A stretch of DNA of 13,362 bases, taken from Bacteroidota bacterium (GTDB taxonomy: Bacteria; Bacteroidota; Bacteroidia; Chitinophagales; Saprospiraceae). The stretch's first letter is position 1; each line of letters starts with the position of its first letter. Location of the stretch: positions 1-13,362 of the forward strand of contig QQUB01000794.1 of assembly GCA_008501835.1 (NCBI GenBank), in the 5' to 3' direction. The notes below the pieces were generated by a model, which saw only the letters and a program-made list of their open reading frames with translations, had not been told where the DNA came from and searched no databases. Below are positions 1 to 7,692 of this stretch, in pieces. Both the position numbers and the translations under genes were made by a program.

Positions 1-3
1 AGC

Positions 4-1446
4 ATGAACAGAGAATTCCTCATCAATAGCATTTTTCTGGGGGTCATCAACCTGTTGATCAAGCCATGTTATATTTTCGGTATTGACAGGACGGTGCAAA
101 ATGTGGTGGCTGATGGAGAATATGGGATGTATTTCGCCCTGTTCAGTTTTACCTATTTATTTCAGATCATCAATGATTTTGGAATTCAGAATTTCAACAA
201 CCGCAACATTTCCCAGTCACGGCAATTGATCGATAAATATTTCCCGAACATCATGGTTTTAAAGATGTTGATGGGATTGGTATTTCTTGCAGTTATTTTT
301 ATCGTAGCCAGGTTATTAAAGTTCGATCCTCATTGGAATATACTTCTGCTATTGGTTGCCTTTAACTGGGTATTGACTTCCTTTGTATTATACCTCCGTT
401 CCAATATTTCCGGTTTAGGAATGTATCGGACTGATAGTGCACTGTCTGTTCTGGATAAATTGTTAATGATCCTGGTTTGTGGCGTTTTATTATGGAGTCC
501 GATTACGGGAGGTAGTTTTGAGATAGAGTGGTTTGCGTTGGCCCAAACATTTTCACTTGGAATCACCGGATTAGTGGCGTTTGTGATCGTTTACAGAAAA
601 TTGAAATGGTTTAAGTTGCGCTTCAGGCCGGTTTTTTGGTTGTTGATCTTCAAGCAAAGTTATCCTTATGCGTTAATCATTTTTCTGATGACGGCATACA
701 CCCGATTGGATGGTGTGATGATAGAGCGGATTTTACCCGATGGGCGTTTTGAAGCCGATATTTATGCTTCGGCATACCGGTTATTGGATGCTGCCAATAT
801 GCTTGCATATTTATTTCCTTCTCTCTTGTTTCCAATGTTCTCCAGGTTGTTGAAGGAAAATAAAAGTGTGTTTGAGTTAACCAAAACCGGATTTAGTCTT
901 ATGTGGGCAGGAGCATTTACCCTGGCAGTACCTGTCTGGTTTTTCAAGGATGAAATAATGGTGCTTTTGTACGATACAGTCACCCAGGATTCAGGACCTG
1001 TTTTGGGATATCTCATTATCAGTTTTATTGCTATGAGTGTTGGGTATATATTTGGAGCTTTGCTTATGGCTAATGGAAATTTAAAAGGTCTGAATATCAT
1101 TTTTGTTATGGGGCTGGTATTGAACTTCACGTTAAACTGGATTTTAATTCCACGGTATTTAGCCCTGGGAGCTGCCATCGCTACCTTTATCACCCAGTTT
1201 TTTGTTTTTATTCTGCAATGGTTGCTTGCTATTAAAAAACTGGAAATTGGTTTCTCTGCACGTGAGTGGGCAGGCATCCTGTCATTCAGTATTGTATTTA
1301 TTGTAGCAGCCTACCTGGGAAAGGCCTACCTGCCGGCTACATGGATTGTTAAATTTTTACTTTGTGCATTGTTGGGGGCAATACTTGCGTTTTCATTCCG
1401 AGTATTAAAAATGCGCAATTTTAGTGAGTTGCTAAAAAAGACATGA
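4..1446 (+). CDS. Wzx-like polysaccharide flippase (MOP superfamily)
   Basis: A 480-residue, almost entirely hydrophobic protein with roughly 12-14 predicted membrane helices, the usual size and pattern for the polysaccharide-biosynthesis (RfbX/Wzx) branch of the MOP exporter superfamily. The N-terminus (NSIFLGVINLLIKPCYIFG) and the central stretch around residues 230-285 (YTRLDGVMIERIL, then ASAYRLLDAANMLAYLFPS) match the layout seen in these flippases, where a charged residue sits in a membrane helix and an ayrl-type helix follows. The expected role is moving undecaprenyl-linked repeat units from the cytosolic to the periplasmic face of the inner membrane. The ATG at position 4 opens a full-length protein, so the gene looks complete, although its promoter lies outside the window. 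The Wzz, ligase/polymerase and methyltransferase genes downstream support a surface-polysaccharide role. The substrate cannot be read from the sequence. Confidence 0.87.
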   Translation: MNREFLINSIFLGVINLLIKPCYIFGIDRTVQNVVADGEYGMYFALFSFTYLFQIINDFGIQNFNNRNISQSRQLIDKYFPNIMVLKMLMGLVFLAVIFIVARLLKFDPHWNILLLLVAFNWVLTSFVLYLRSNISGLGMYRTDSALSVLDKLLMILVCGVLLWSPITGGSFEIEWFALAQTFSLGITGLVAFVIVYRKLKWFKLRFRPVFWLLIFKQSYPYALIIFLMTAYTRLDGVMIERILPDGRFEADIYASAYRLLDAANMLAYLFPSLLFPMFSRLLKENKSVFELTKTGFSLMWAGAFTLAVPVWFFKDEIMVLLYDTVTQDSGPVLGYLIISFIAMSVGYIFGALLMANGNLKGLNIIFVMGLVLNFTLNWILIPRYLALGAAIATFITQFFVFILQWLLAIKKLEIGFSAREWAGILSFSIVFIVAAYLGKAYLPATWIVKFLLCALLGAILAFSFRVLKMRNFSELLKKT

Positions 1447-1734
1447 TTCAGTCAACAGTCGGCAGAAATAAACGATTGACGTTGGACGGTTGACGGCCTA
1501 CGGTTTTGAATGAAGATCCAGCCGTGACAAAAAAGGTACTACCAAATTATTATGACTTGCCTCAGGAACTATTTGAACTACTTGAACATTGAACCCCTTC
1601 AACCAGTTTGGTAGTTAAACCCCATCAGTTGACAGCCCAGGGATGGTACGCGATGTGATTTTCGCATACATTCCCCTCAATCAGCAGAATCTTTCCTACT
1701 TTTGCGTGAATTAACAAAACAGAACGTTATCTCA
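1447..1734. repeat. Intergenic region with 7-bp and 9-bp degenerate repeats
   Basis: This gap holds no convincing gene. At 1474-1501 there are four consecutive 7-base units (GATTGAC, GTTGGAC, GGTTGAC, GGCCTAC). An opposing arm at 1449-1460 (CAGTCAACAGTC) pairs with 1485-1496 at 10 of 12 positions, so the array can fold back on itself. Further on, 1569-1586 holds two 9-base units (CTATTTGAA, CTACTTGAA) followed by a partial third, and 1625-1634 carries another GTTGACAG-like word. No U-rich tail follows the hairpin, so it is not a standard intrinsic terminator. The end of the gap carries the promoter for the next gene. Confidence 0.6.
1697..1704 (+). promoter_or_regulatory. Bacteroidota-type -7 promoter box for wzz-ligase-FkbM
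   Basis: TACTTTTG matches the Bacteroidota sigma-ABfr -7 consensus TAnnTTTG exactly and lies 30 bases before the chosen Wzz ATG, leaving an A-rich leader. No clear TTTG -33 element is visible 19-21 bases upstream, so the call rests on the -7 box and its position. Confidence 0.5.
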
Positions 1735-2835
1735 ATGGAACAAAACAGCTTATTGGGTGTATTGAAAACCCTGTTTAAGTGGAAAAAGCAAATATTTTTC
1801 ACTTGTCTCATCGCAGGGGTTGGTGCAGTGATCATTGCGTTACTTTTACCTGTGTATTATGAATCTACAACCGTGTTCTTGGTTGCCAGTCCGGACCAGG
1901 CAAAGCCGGAGTTGCTTTTCGGTGAAGCGGGTAATGCACTGGAGTTTTATGGCCAGGATGAAGATATCGACAGGATACTGACTATCGCAGAGTCTAAGGA
2001 ATTGAATGATTATCTGGTTCAGCGGTTTAATTTATACCAACATTATGAAATTGATTCTACAAAACTGAAGGCCCCGTATTATGTGAGTCTTGCATTGTCC
2101 AAACATCTGAATATTAAAAAGACTGACAAGGATGCCATTGAGCTTACCATCGAAGATCAGGATAGAGAACTGGCCGCTGAAATGGCAACATCTGCAAGAT
2201 TGAAAATCGACGATATTGCCCAAAGATTGATCAAAGACAGTCAATCAAAGGCCATTTCCACTTACGAGGCAGATATTACGAATAAAGAGAGTTTGATCAC
2301 TATTTTGAGTGATACCCTCGCCAGATTGAGAGGCAGGTATAATATTTATAACGCAGATGCCCAGTCAGAAACACTTTCTGACCAATATTCAAAAGCTGAA
2401 TCAAGCCTTGCTTCTGCAACCTCACGGCTCGAGGCTCTCAAAACACTCAGTGGCGTTCCCAGAGACACCATTAATATGCTTCAGGCCAAAATTAAAGGTA
2501 TGGAAAATCAGGTAGCCTTGTTGAAGAGTAAGGTCGGCCTTTTGAATGAGGGTTTGGGGCAGATTATCAGTTTTGATCGTCAATATGCCGAGGCAACGAA
2601 AAGCCTTGGTCTCGATAAGGAACGTCTGAAACAATATCAGGCTGCCTATAATTCTCACATCCCATCTCTTATCCTGGTCGAGGAGGCGCAGGTTCCCGTG
2701 ATCAAATCAAGGCCACAAAGAAAATTGCTCATCCTTGGAGTAGTTTTTGTTGCCTTTTTCTTTTCTATCGTTGGGGTTTTGTTGATTGATTTTTACAGAG
2801 ATGTCAACTGGAAGGAAATCATTAATCCTAAGTAG
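1735..2835 (+). CDS. Wzz-type polysaccharide chain-length determinant
   Basis: A 366-residue inner-membrane protein with the typical Wzz/PCP arrangement. It has a first membrane helix at about residues 20-41 (FFTCLIAGVGAVIIALLLP), a long periplasmic section rich in heptad-like helices (about 150-290), and a second membrane helix at about 331-353 preceded by a proline- and arginine-bearing segment (VPVIKSRPQRK), as in PF02706 proteins. There is no C-terminal Walker/BY-kinase domain, so it is a Wzz-like regulator and not a full Wzc. It should set the modal length of the polymer made by the Wzy system. I chose the ATG at 1735. An in-frame TTG at 1702 would add 11 residues but overlaps the -7 promoter box, while the ATG follows an A-rich leader and matches family length. 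The ligase gene starts 3 bases after its stop. Confidence 0.87.
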   Translation: MEQNSLLGVLKTLFKWKKQIFFTCLIAGVGAVIIALLLPVYYESTTVFLVASPDQAKPELLFGEAGNALEFYGQDEDIDRILTIAESKELNDYLVQRFNLYQHYEIDSTKLKAPYYVSLALSKHLNIKKTDKDAIELTIEDQDRELAAEMATSARLKIDDIAQRLIKDSQSKAISTYEADITNKESLITILSDTLARLRGRYNIYNADAQSETLSDQYSKAESSLASATSRLEALKTLSGVPRDTINMLQAKIKGMENQVALLKSKVGLLNEGLGQIISFDRQYAEATKSLGLDKERLKQYQAAYNSHIPSLILVEEAQVPVIKSRPQRKLLILGVVFVAFFFSIVGVLLIDFYRDVNWKEIINPK

Positions 2836-2838
2836 AAA

Positions 2839-4305
2839 ATGATCAAGCGGTTTAATAACATGATGGCTCGTCTGGATTCATCGCAGACCATTTTTTTGGT
2901 ATATGCGGGTATCATGTTATTGAGTTTGTTTGCCGGGATAGCCACGGAATGGTATTTTCTTGCAGGAGTTCCTGCTGCGCTGTTGTTGGGATATGTTGTT
3001 CTGTTGGATTTCAAAAAGGTGTTTTACCTTTTGATGTTTTTTGTTCCGATATCCATGGAGATACATTTACCCAATGGATTGGGAACGGATTTACCCACCG
3101 AGCCATTGATAGTGGGGCTAATGTTCGTTTTCGGGTTATACTTATTGCGGAATCCAAAAACATACGACGGAAACATAATTACCCACCCCCTGACCTTAAT
3201 ATTGCTCCTTCATGTAGGCTGGACCTATTTTACTTCTTTTACTTCGGAGCAAGTAATGGTCTCTGTAAAATTTTCCCTGGCTAAAACCTGGTACGTGGCT
3301 GTGTTTTTCTTCATGGCCGGCCATTTAATTAAAACAGAAAAAGATTTCAAAACCCTCTTTTGGGTTATTCTACCACCGTTGCTTTTCTCAGTCGCGATAA
3401 TTTTATTGCGTCATTCTACTTTAGGTTTTGCCTTTGATAAGGTTAATAAAGTGATGTGGCCCTTCCAGCGGAATCACGTGAGTTATGCGGCTACCTTGTC
3501 TATTTTTTTCCCGTTTATCTTTTTTTCGCGGTATTGGTTTGAGAAAGGAAGTCGTCAACGGTGGTATATGAATGCGGTCACGGTTTTCATGATTGTAGCT
3601 ATTTATCTGACCTATACTCGAGCGGCCTATATTGCTTTGCTTATTGCCGCCGGTGCTTTTTTCGTGATCAGGTTCCGTTTGGTTAGGCTTGTGTTAGCTG
3701 CGGCAATGGTTGCTGTAACCGGACTTGTAATATTCCTGGTATCGAACAATAACTATCTGGATTATGCGCCCAACTATGACACTACCATAGCCCACAAGAA
3801 GTTCGATAACCTTATTGAGGCAACGGCCAAGATGGAAGACATTTCCACAATGGAAAGATTACATCGCTGGATAGCCGGAGTAAGAATGAGTGTAGAAGAA
3901 CCGGTCACCGGGTTTGGTCCCGGGAATTTTTATAATTTCTATAAATCTTATACCGTTACAGGATTCAAAACCTATGTAAGTGATAATCCGGAGAAATCCG
4001 GGATTCATTCCTATTACCTGATGATGCTGGTGGAACAGGGAGTGCTTGGGTTTGTACTTTTCCTTGTACTCAGTTTTTTTGCCTTGATACGTGGCGAGCA
4101 AATCTACCACGAAAGCCGATCACCCTTAAGGAAGCACATGGTCATGACCGTTTTATTATGCCTGGTGATCATCGATGCTTTTTTAATAATTAACGATTTG
4201 GTGGAAACGGATAAAGCCGGCAGTTTCTTTTTTCTGTGTTTGGCGATATTGGTGAATTTTGATTTGAGTAATCAACGGGAAAAAGCTGCGATAAAAAATG
4301 GATAA
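2839..4305 (+). CDS. O-antigen ligase / Wzy polymerase family membrane protein
   Basis: A 488-residue polytopic membrane protein of the O-antigen ligase/polymerase (Wzy_C) superfamily. Diagnostic pieces are the TYTRAAY motif at 258-264 inside a hydrophobic run; a large periplasmic loop at about 310-390 containing ERLHRWIAGVRM and GFGPGNF (about 339-364); and the family signature HSYYLMMLVEQGVLGF at about 390-405 before the last helices. Such proteins either polymerise undecaprenyl-linked repeat units (Wzy) or transfer glycan to lipid A or protein (WaaL/PglL). Sequence alone does not separate these. Adjacency to a Wzz regulator favours a polymerase. The gene begins 3 bases after the wzz stop and its end overlaps the next start by 8 bases, so the three genes are very probably one transcript with coupled translation. 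Confidence 0.85.
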   Translation: MIKRFNNMMARLDSSQTIFLVYAGIMLLSLFAGIATEWYFLAGVPAALLLGYVVLLDFKKVFYLLMFFVPISMEIHLPNGLGTDLPTEPLIVGLMFVFGLYLLRNPKTYDGNIITHPLTLILLLHVGWTYFTSFTSEQVMVSVKFSLAKTWYVAVFFFMAGHLIKTEKDFKTLFWVILPPLLFSVAIILLRHSTLGFAFDKVNKVMWPFQRNHVSYAATLSIFFPFIFFSRYWFEKGSRQRWYMNAVTVFMIVAIYLTYTRAAYIALLIAAGAFFVIRFRLVRLVLAAAMVAVTGLVIFLVSNNNYLDYAPNYDTTIAHKKFDNLIEATAKMEDISTMERLHRWIAGVRMSVEEPVTGFGPGNFYNFYKSYTVTGFKTYVSDNPEKSGIHSYYLMMLVEQGVLGFVLFLVLSFFALIRGEQIYHESRSPLRKHMVMTVLLCLVIIDAFLIINDLVETDKAGSFFFLCLAILVNFDLSNQREKAAIKNG

Positions 4306-5215
4306 ACAAGGCTTACTGGAAAGATTGGAGGTTATGGATTCTCTGGCTTCGGGTTCTAAGTTGAAAAGAGCTCTGATGAATCCTTTGAAATATGCGGAGG
4401 CCATTTTCTTCAGGGAGTTTATTTATCGATTCAAAAAAGTTGAGAAAGAGGTAGTTTGTAATACTTTCTTTGATTCACAGATGAATGTTCTTTTACCCGC
4501 AAGTACAGATATCTTTTTGCTGGCAGGAAAATCTCACATTTCCGAAATAAAACTTGCCAGGTTTTTGATAAATAACCTTTCCTCAGGCGACGACTTTCTG
4601 GATATCGGAGCTCATTATGGATATTTTTCGCTTTTAGCATCTTACCTGATCGGAGAAAAGGGGAAAGTTGTGGCCTTTGAAGCTGCTCCCCGAACCTTTA
4701 AAGTCCTCGAAAAAAATAAAGGCCGGGTTTCAAATATGGTTGTTCGGAATAGAGCCGTGTCTGATAAGCCTGGCGAATTGAGCTTCTATGAATTCCCAAA
4801 TTTGTTTTCTGAATTCAATACCATGAATGTAGAACAGTTCAGGGAAAATGATTGGTTTGAAAAATTCCCTCCTAAAGAAATCAAGGTTAAATCCATTGTG
4901 CTTGATCAATTTTTTGAAGCGGAAAAATTGAATCCGAAGGTTGTGAAAATAGATGTGGAAGGTGCGGAGTTCAAAGTATTGTCAGGAGCCAAAAAGTATT
5001 TATCTCAGCATTCGCCCTACATAGTCATGGAGTACCTTTCTCCTCAAAGAGGCAACGAGGAACATATTGAAGCCGAAAGACTTTTGCTGGAATTTAATTT
5101 TCATCCGCATGCCCTGGATGCTAACGGAAATATTCAACCTCTTGGAAACGTTTCGGAATATTTGGAAAAGCACCAGCTTGAATCAGATAATATTGTCTTC
5201 AGTAAGATTCAATAA
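4298..5215 (+). CDS. FkbM-family SAM-dependent methyltransferase
   Basis: A 305-residue soluble protein with a class I methyltransferase core. SAM-binding motif I is LDIGAHYGYFS at 101-111, the acidic residue ending strand 2 is in VVAFEAAPRTF (124-134), and the FkbM hallmark KIDVEGAEFKVLSGA lies at 217-231. The FkbM family (PF05050) methylates hydroxyl or carboxyl groups, often on sugars or natural-product scaffolds; next to Wzx/Wzz/Wzy-like genes it probably O-methylates a sugar of the surface glycan. About 85 N-terminal residues precede the core. The ATG at 4298 lies inside the end of the ligase gene (8-base overlap), and the ligase stop falls just after it, suggesting translational coupling. 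The acceptor sugar is not predictable. Confidence 0.85.
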   Translation: MDKQGLLERLEVMDSLASGSKLKRALMNPLKYAEAIFFREFIYRFKKVEKEVVCNTFFDSQMNVLLPASTDIFLLAGKSHISEIKLARFLINNLSSGDDFLDIGAHYGYFSLLASYLIGEKGKVVAFEAAPRTFKVLEKNKGRVSNMVVRNRAVSDKPGELSFYEFPNLFSEFNTMNVEQFRENDWFEKFPPKEIKVKSIVLDQFFEAEKLNPKVVKIDVEGAEFKVLSGAKKYLSQHSPYIVMEYLSPQRGNEEHIEAERLLLEFNFHPHALDANGNIQPLGNVSEYLEKHQLESDNIVFSKIQ

Positions 5216-5357
5216 TACTACCTGTCCCTTCTGTACTCCCCGGTCAAAAACATTCTCTTTTCACCTTCAGGCATTCTTGCATTCAAGCATTGAAAATAGG
5301 ATGTATGAATGGAATTATATAAATTTATAGTTTTGTAACACTTAAAATTCATAACCA
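5216..5357. repeat. Intergenic region with GCATTC repeats
   Basis: A short gap between the polysaccharide cluster and the EAD/MoxR genes. Near 5270-5294 it carries three tandem 8-base units (GGCATTCT, TGCATTCA, AGCATTGA). No terminator with a U tract is visible. Its last part, about 5310-5335, is AT-rich and holds the likely promoter of the next gene. Confidence 0.45.
5328..5335 (+). promoter_or_regulatory. Bacteroidota-type -7 box before the EAD/MoxR genes
   Basis: TAGTTTTG fits TAnnTTTG exactly, sits in an AT-rich stretch and ends 22 bases before the GTG start at 5358. A matching -33 element at the usual spacing is not obvious. It marks the probable start of a transcription unit separate from the polysaccharide genes. 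Confidence 0.45.
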
Positions 5358-6455
5358 GTGCCCGTTCCAACTCCTGGTGATATCCGAAATTTGGTAGCCA
5401 GCGGCAAGCTCGATAAAGCCGTTGAGGCCTTTTGCCTTTGGGTGGACGGAAATCCCAATCATAAACTGGCTAATGATATTTTGCTCCTTTCGGGTGCTTA
5501 CCATAAATTGTTACTCGACTTTCACCGAGGAACAAAGACACAGGAAATCTTTAATACAGAATCAGCGAAAATCGGGGAGTCGCTGCTGTTTTTCCTGAAG
5601 GAATGTGAGGCAACCGCAGATAGTCAGGACGATAATCCCCCCGTATTTCGAAATTATCACGCTTTGTCGATCGACCGGTCCGAGCAGACAAAATCTTTCA
5701 ATGCTCTTTTCAAACCTGACAAACCTTTTCAGTTTTTTTTCATTTACGGAGAGGAATTGCATGCTCACCAAAGCATGTTTGAACGAATAGCTTACGAAAA
5801 AGAAGGTAAACTGCTCGACCACCTCAATGTAGGACTCCATAAACGGGAAAATCCACAAACCATAGTTGTACCCCCATTCCGAAAAGGTATTGACCTGGAC
5901 GATTATAAAAAAGGCATGCTGACCTATTTTTTCGGAGCCATGGGGCTGCCTCCTAATGAGCATGAGCCTATCCTGGAAAAGAATTTTGCCTACGTACTGG
6001 AGCAAACCCCTAGAATAAATGCAGCTGCTGACCATGTTTGGATATTTCTTAACATTGAGGAGGAAGTCTGGCACCCGGTAATTATTCCGGAAGTGGCCCG
6101 TTGGTTTATCCTGGAATTCTGTGGAGATGACACCGGTGGCAGAACCACCAATTTCTCTTTCTTTTTTGGGGTGATTTACGAGGAAGGAAGCCAAAAGGTC
6201 AGGGATGAAGTCCGGGAGGTGCTGGCAAAGAGTGAGCTGGTGAAAGCTATTCCTGAACTGAATATGTTGGAACGTACTGACATTGAGGAGTGGTTCGGTT
6301 TATATAAACAATTCATGCCAAGGGCAAGACAACGAAAAGAACTACTCAAAAAATGCCTCGAAAACCTCAAGGAATACGAAGAAAACGGCAGCTATTACAT
6401 GGATGACGTCAAACCCGAATTGGAAGATATAATCGAAGATATAAATGAAGAGTGA
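5358..6455 (+). CDS. EAD11-like / inactive-STAND (iSTAND) adaptor protein
   Basis: A 365-residue soluble protein with two recognisable parts. Residues about 7-85 (DIRNLVASGKLDKAVEAF, then NDILLLSGAYHKL, then ESAKIGESLLFFL) have the helix layout of effector-associated domain 11: a short helix with LVASG, an LLLSG.Y helix and a terminal I..LL helix. Residues about 120-285 resemble the inactive STAND domain. The strand FFFIYG runs into GEELHAHQSMFERI where an active NTPase has GxxGxGKS, so the P-loop is lost; a hydrophobic strand followed by acids (HVWIFLNIEEE, 226-236) sits in the Walker B place. The C-terminal tail is helical and acidic. In the conflict systems catalogued by Aravind and colleagues, EADs recruit effectors carrying a matching EAD, so this is probably an adaptor. 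It starts at GTG; the MoxR gene follows after 81 bases. The domain assignment is by motif recognition, not alignment. Confidence 0.66.
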   Translation: MPVPTPGDIRNLVASGKLDKAVEAFCLWVDGNPNHKLANDILLLSGAYHKLLLDFHRGTKTQEIFNTESAKIGESLLFFLKECEATADSQDDNPPVFRNYHALSIDRSEQTKSFNALFKPDKPFQFFFIYGEELHAHQSMFERIAYEKEGKLLDHLNVGLHKRENPQTIVVPPFRKGIDLDDYKKGMLTYFFGAMGLPPNEHEPILEKNFAYVLEQTPRINAAADHVWIFLNIEEEVWHPVIIPEVARWFILEFCGDDTGGRTTNFSFFFGVIYEEGSQKVRDEVREVLAKSELVKAIPELNMLERTDIEEWFGLYKQFMPRARQRKELLKKCLENLKEYEENGSYYMDDVKPELEDIIEDINEE

Positions 6456-6457
6456 AC

Positions 6458-6526
6458 GGGTTGCGGGTTCCGAGTTACGTGTTTAATGATTCGTAACGCG
6501 CAACCCGTAACGCCCAACTCGTAACA
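6458..6526. repeat. Inverted 7-bp repeat array between iSTAND and MoxR genes
   Basis: Units of 7 bases (CGTAACG, CGCAACC, CGTAACG, CCCAACT, CGTAAC) run from 6492 to 6525. The left arm 6458-6479, read on the other strand, gives CGTAACT, CGGAACC, CGCAACC, with the same period and core. The two arms can form an imperfect stem of about 22 pairs around a 12-base AT-rich loop (6480-6491). It fills nearly the whole 81-base gap and stops just before the MoxR start codon. Confidence 0.7.
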
Positions 6527-6536
6527 TCAAAATACC

Positions 6537-7481
6537 ATGAGTATAAAAATTCAAAAGCTCGACATACCGAAATTCTCGTCCGACAGGTATATCCTGGAGG
6601 ATAAGTTGAAAAATGCCGTTGAAGTGGCCATCGCTCTCGGGCAACCGCTCCTGCTGACTGGCGAACCAGGTACCGGAAAAACCTTATTGGCCCACAAGGT
6701 CGCTGCAGAATTGTCCAAGACATATCCTGAATTTGCAGGGGAACCTTTGGTGTTTAATACCAAAACGACTTCTTCAGCCCGGGATCTTTTTTACACGTAT
6801 GATGCCTTGTCCCACTTCCAGGCAGCCAATGTGAAAAAGGAGGATAAAAATCCTGCCACGACTGCTGATTTTATCGAATTGCAGGCACTGGGAAGAGCGA
6901 TTGCTCAGACTGATCCTGCCAAAGTGAATCAGGCAAAATTCAAAACTCAACTCGAAACAAATCCCCAAAGCACAGTAGTATTGATTGACGAGATCGATAA
7001 AGCGCCCAGGGATTTCACCAACGACATCCTCAATGAGATCGAAAACTACCGGTTCAGCATCAAGGAGCAGGAGAATTTTGAGATCGTAAAAGGTGATGAG
7101 CGCCAGATCGTAGTGATTATGACGAGTAATTCCGAGAAGAATTTGCCGGATGCCTTTTTGCGTCGTTGTGTGTTTTTCAACATCGAATTTCCGGAAGATA
7201 AACTGGGGGAGATTGTAAAGGCAAACCTCGGAAGCGGAACCAAGTTCACAGGAAAGGCCCTCGATGAGATGCTTAAAGTATTCAAGGCCATCAGATCAAC
7301 GGCGGTGAGGAAGTCACCGGCTACTGCAGAGCTCGTTTCCTGGTTGCGCATCCTGGAAATCAGCGGCTACCTCGAACAGGATCCGGAAGCCCAAAAACAA
7401 CAGATCCTCGACAACTTGTCCATCCTGGTAAAGACACAGGAAGATTTAAGGGCCGTGGAGGATATGCTCAGGAAAATGTAA
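6537..7481 (+). CDS. MoxR-family AAA+ ATPase
   Basis: A 314-residue AAA+ protein with a complete set of catalytic motifs: Walker A GEPGTGKT at 42-49, Walker B VVLIDEID at 147-154, the sensor-1 polar residue in MTSNSEK at 195-201, an arginine-finger-like FLRR at 207-210, and a C-terminal helical lid with RKSPATAELVSWLR at about 258-271. The insert around 90-140 and the overall layout fit the MoxR/AAA_5 group, which acts as chaperone-like ATPase rings working with vWA-domain partners. The neighbouring giant protein has a MoxR-partner-type N-terminus and a vWA-like domain on the cytosolic side, so it is the likely client. The ATG at 6537 follows an A-rich leader (ATCAAAATACC). A 124-base gap with repeats separates its stop from the inferred start of the next gene. 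Confidence 0.9.
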   Translation: MSIKIQKLDIPKFSSDRYILEDKLKNAVEVAIALGQPLLLTGEPGTGKTLLAHKVAAELSKTYPEFAGEPLVFNTKTTSSARDLFYTYDALSHFQAANVKKEDKNPATTADFIELQALGRAIAQTDPAKVNQAKFKTQLETNPQSTVVLIDEIDKAPRDFTNDILNEIENYRFSIKEQENFEIVKGDERQIVVIMTSNSEKNLPDAFLRRCVFFNIEFPEDKLGEIVKANLGSGTKFTGKALDEMLKVFKAIRSTAVRKSPATAELVSWLRILEISGYLEQDPEAQKQQILDNLSILVKTQEDLRAVEDMLRKM

Positions 7482-7496
7482 ATCAAATATGATGAG

Positions 7497-7572
7497 GTTT
7501 AACCGCAAGGTGCGCAAAGTAATCGCAATGCACGCAAAGACGATATTATCCTAACGACCTTTGCGGTTAAAC
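7497..7572. repeat. Inverted repeat with internal CGCAA(A)G units
   Basis: GTTTAACCGCAAGG (7497-7510) is mirrored by CCTTTGCGGTTAAAC (7558-7572): the outer 12 bases match perfectly. Between them lie several copies of a CGCAA or CGCAAAG word (about 7511-7538) spaced 8-12 bases apart. No U-rich tail follows, so this does not look like a classical intrinsic terminator. It lies between the MoxR stop and the giant gene and differs in sequence from the array before MoxR. Confidence 0.65.
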
Positions 7573-7605
7573 AACTCTGCGACCTCTATTATTAAACAAT
7601 AAACA

Positions 7606-7692
7606 ATAGAAAACCAGTCCCAACATAACGCCTTCCCGCTGGACCGGCTCGTTCAGCAATTAGAACTTGCAGGATTTAAAGTCACGCCTGCC
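7606..7692 (+). other. Likely unannotated N-terminal extension of the giant protein
   Basis: The frame of the giant gene stays open upstream of its first ATG to a TAA at 7600-7602. The translation (LDRLVQQLELAGFKVTPA joining MRLRLLKTLGG) continues the helical domain smoothly, so the ATG at 7693 appears to be internal. The only start-like codon just after the stop is ATA at 7606, in an A-rich setting (AACAATAAACA then ATAGAAAAC). It is one base away from ATG. This adds 29 residues. Confidence 0.6.

Noticed and set aside
762..1277. 171-residue open frame on the - strand
   Set aside because: It is antisense to the flippase; low-complexity basic translation without domain signs.
1702..1734. TTG start giving an 11-residue longer Wzz
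   Set aside because: The TTG lies inside the TACTTTTG promoter box, so it would be upstream of or at the transcription start; the ATG at 1735 fits family length.
5562..6194. 210-residue open frame on the - strand
   Set aside because: It lies wholly inside the iSTAND gene, has no recognisable domain and reads as a codon shadow.
6458..6526. CRISPR-like array
   Set aside because: Units are only 7 bases, degenerate, without spacers, and the two halves are inverted.
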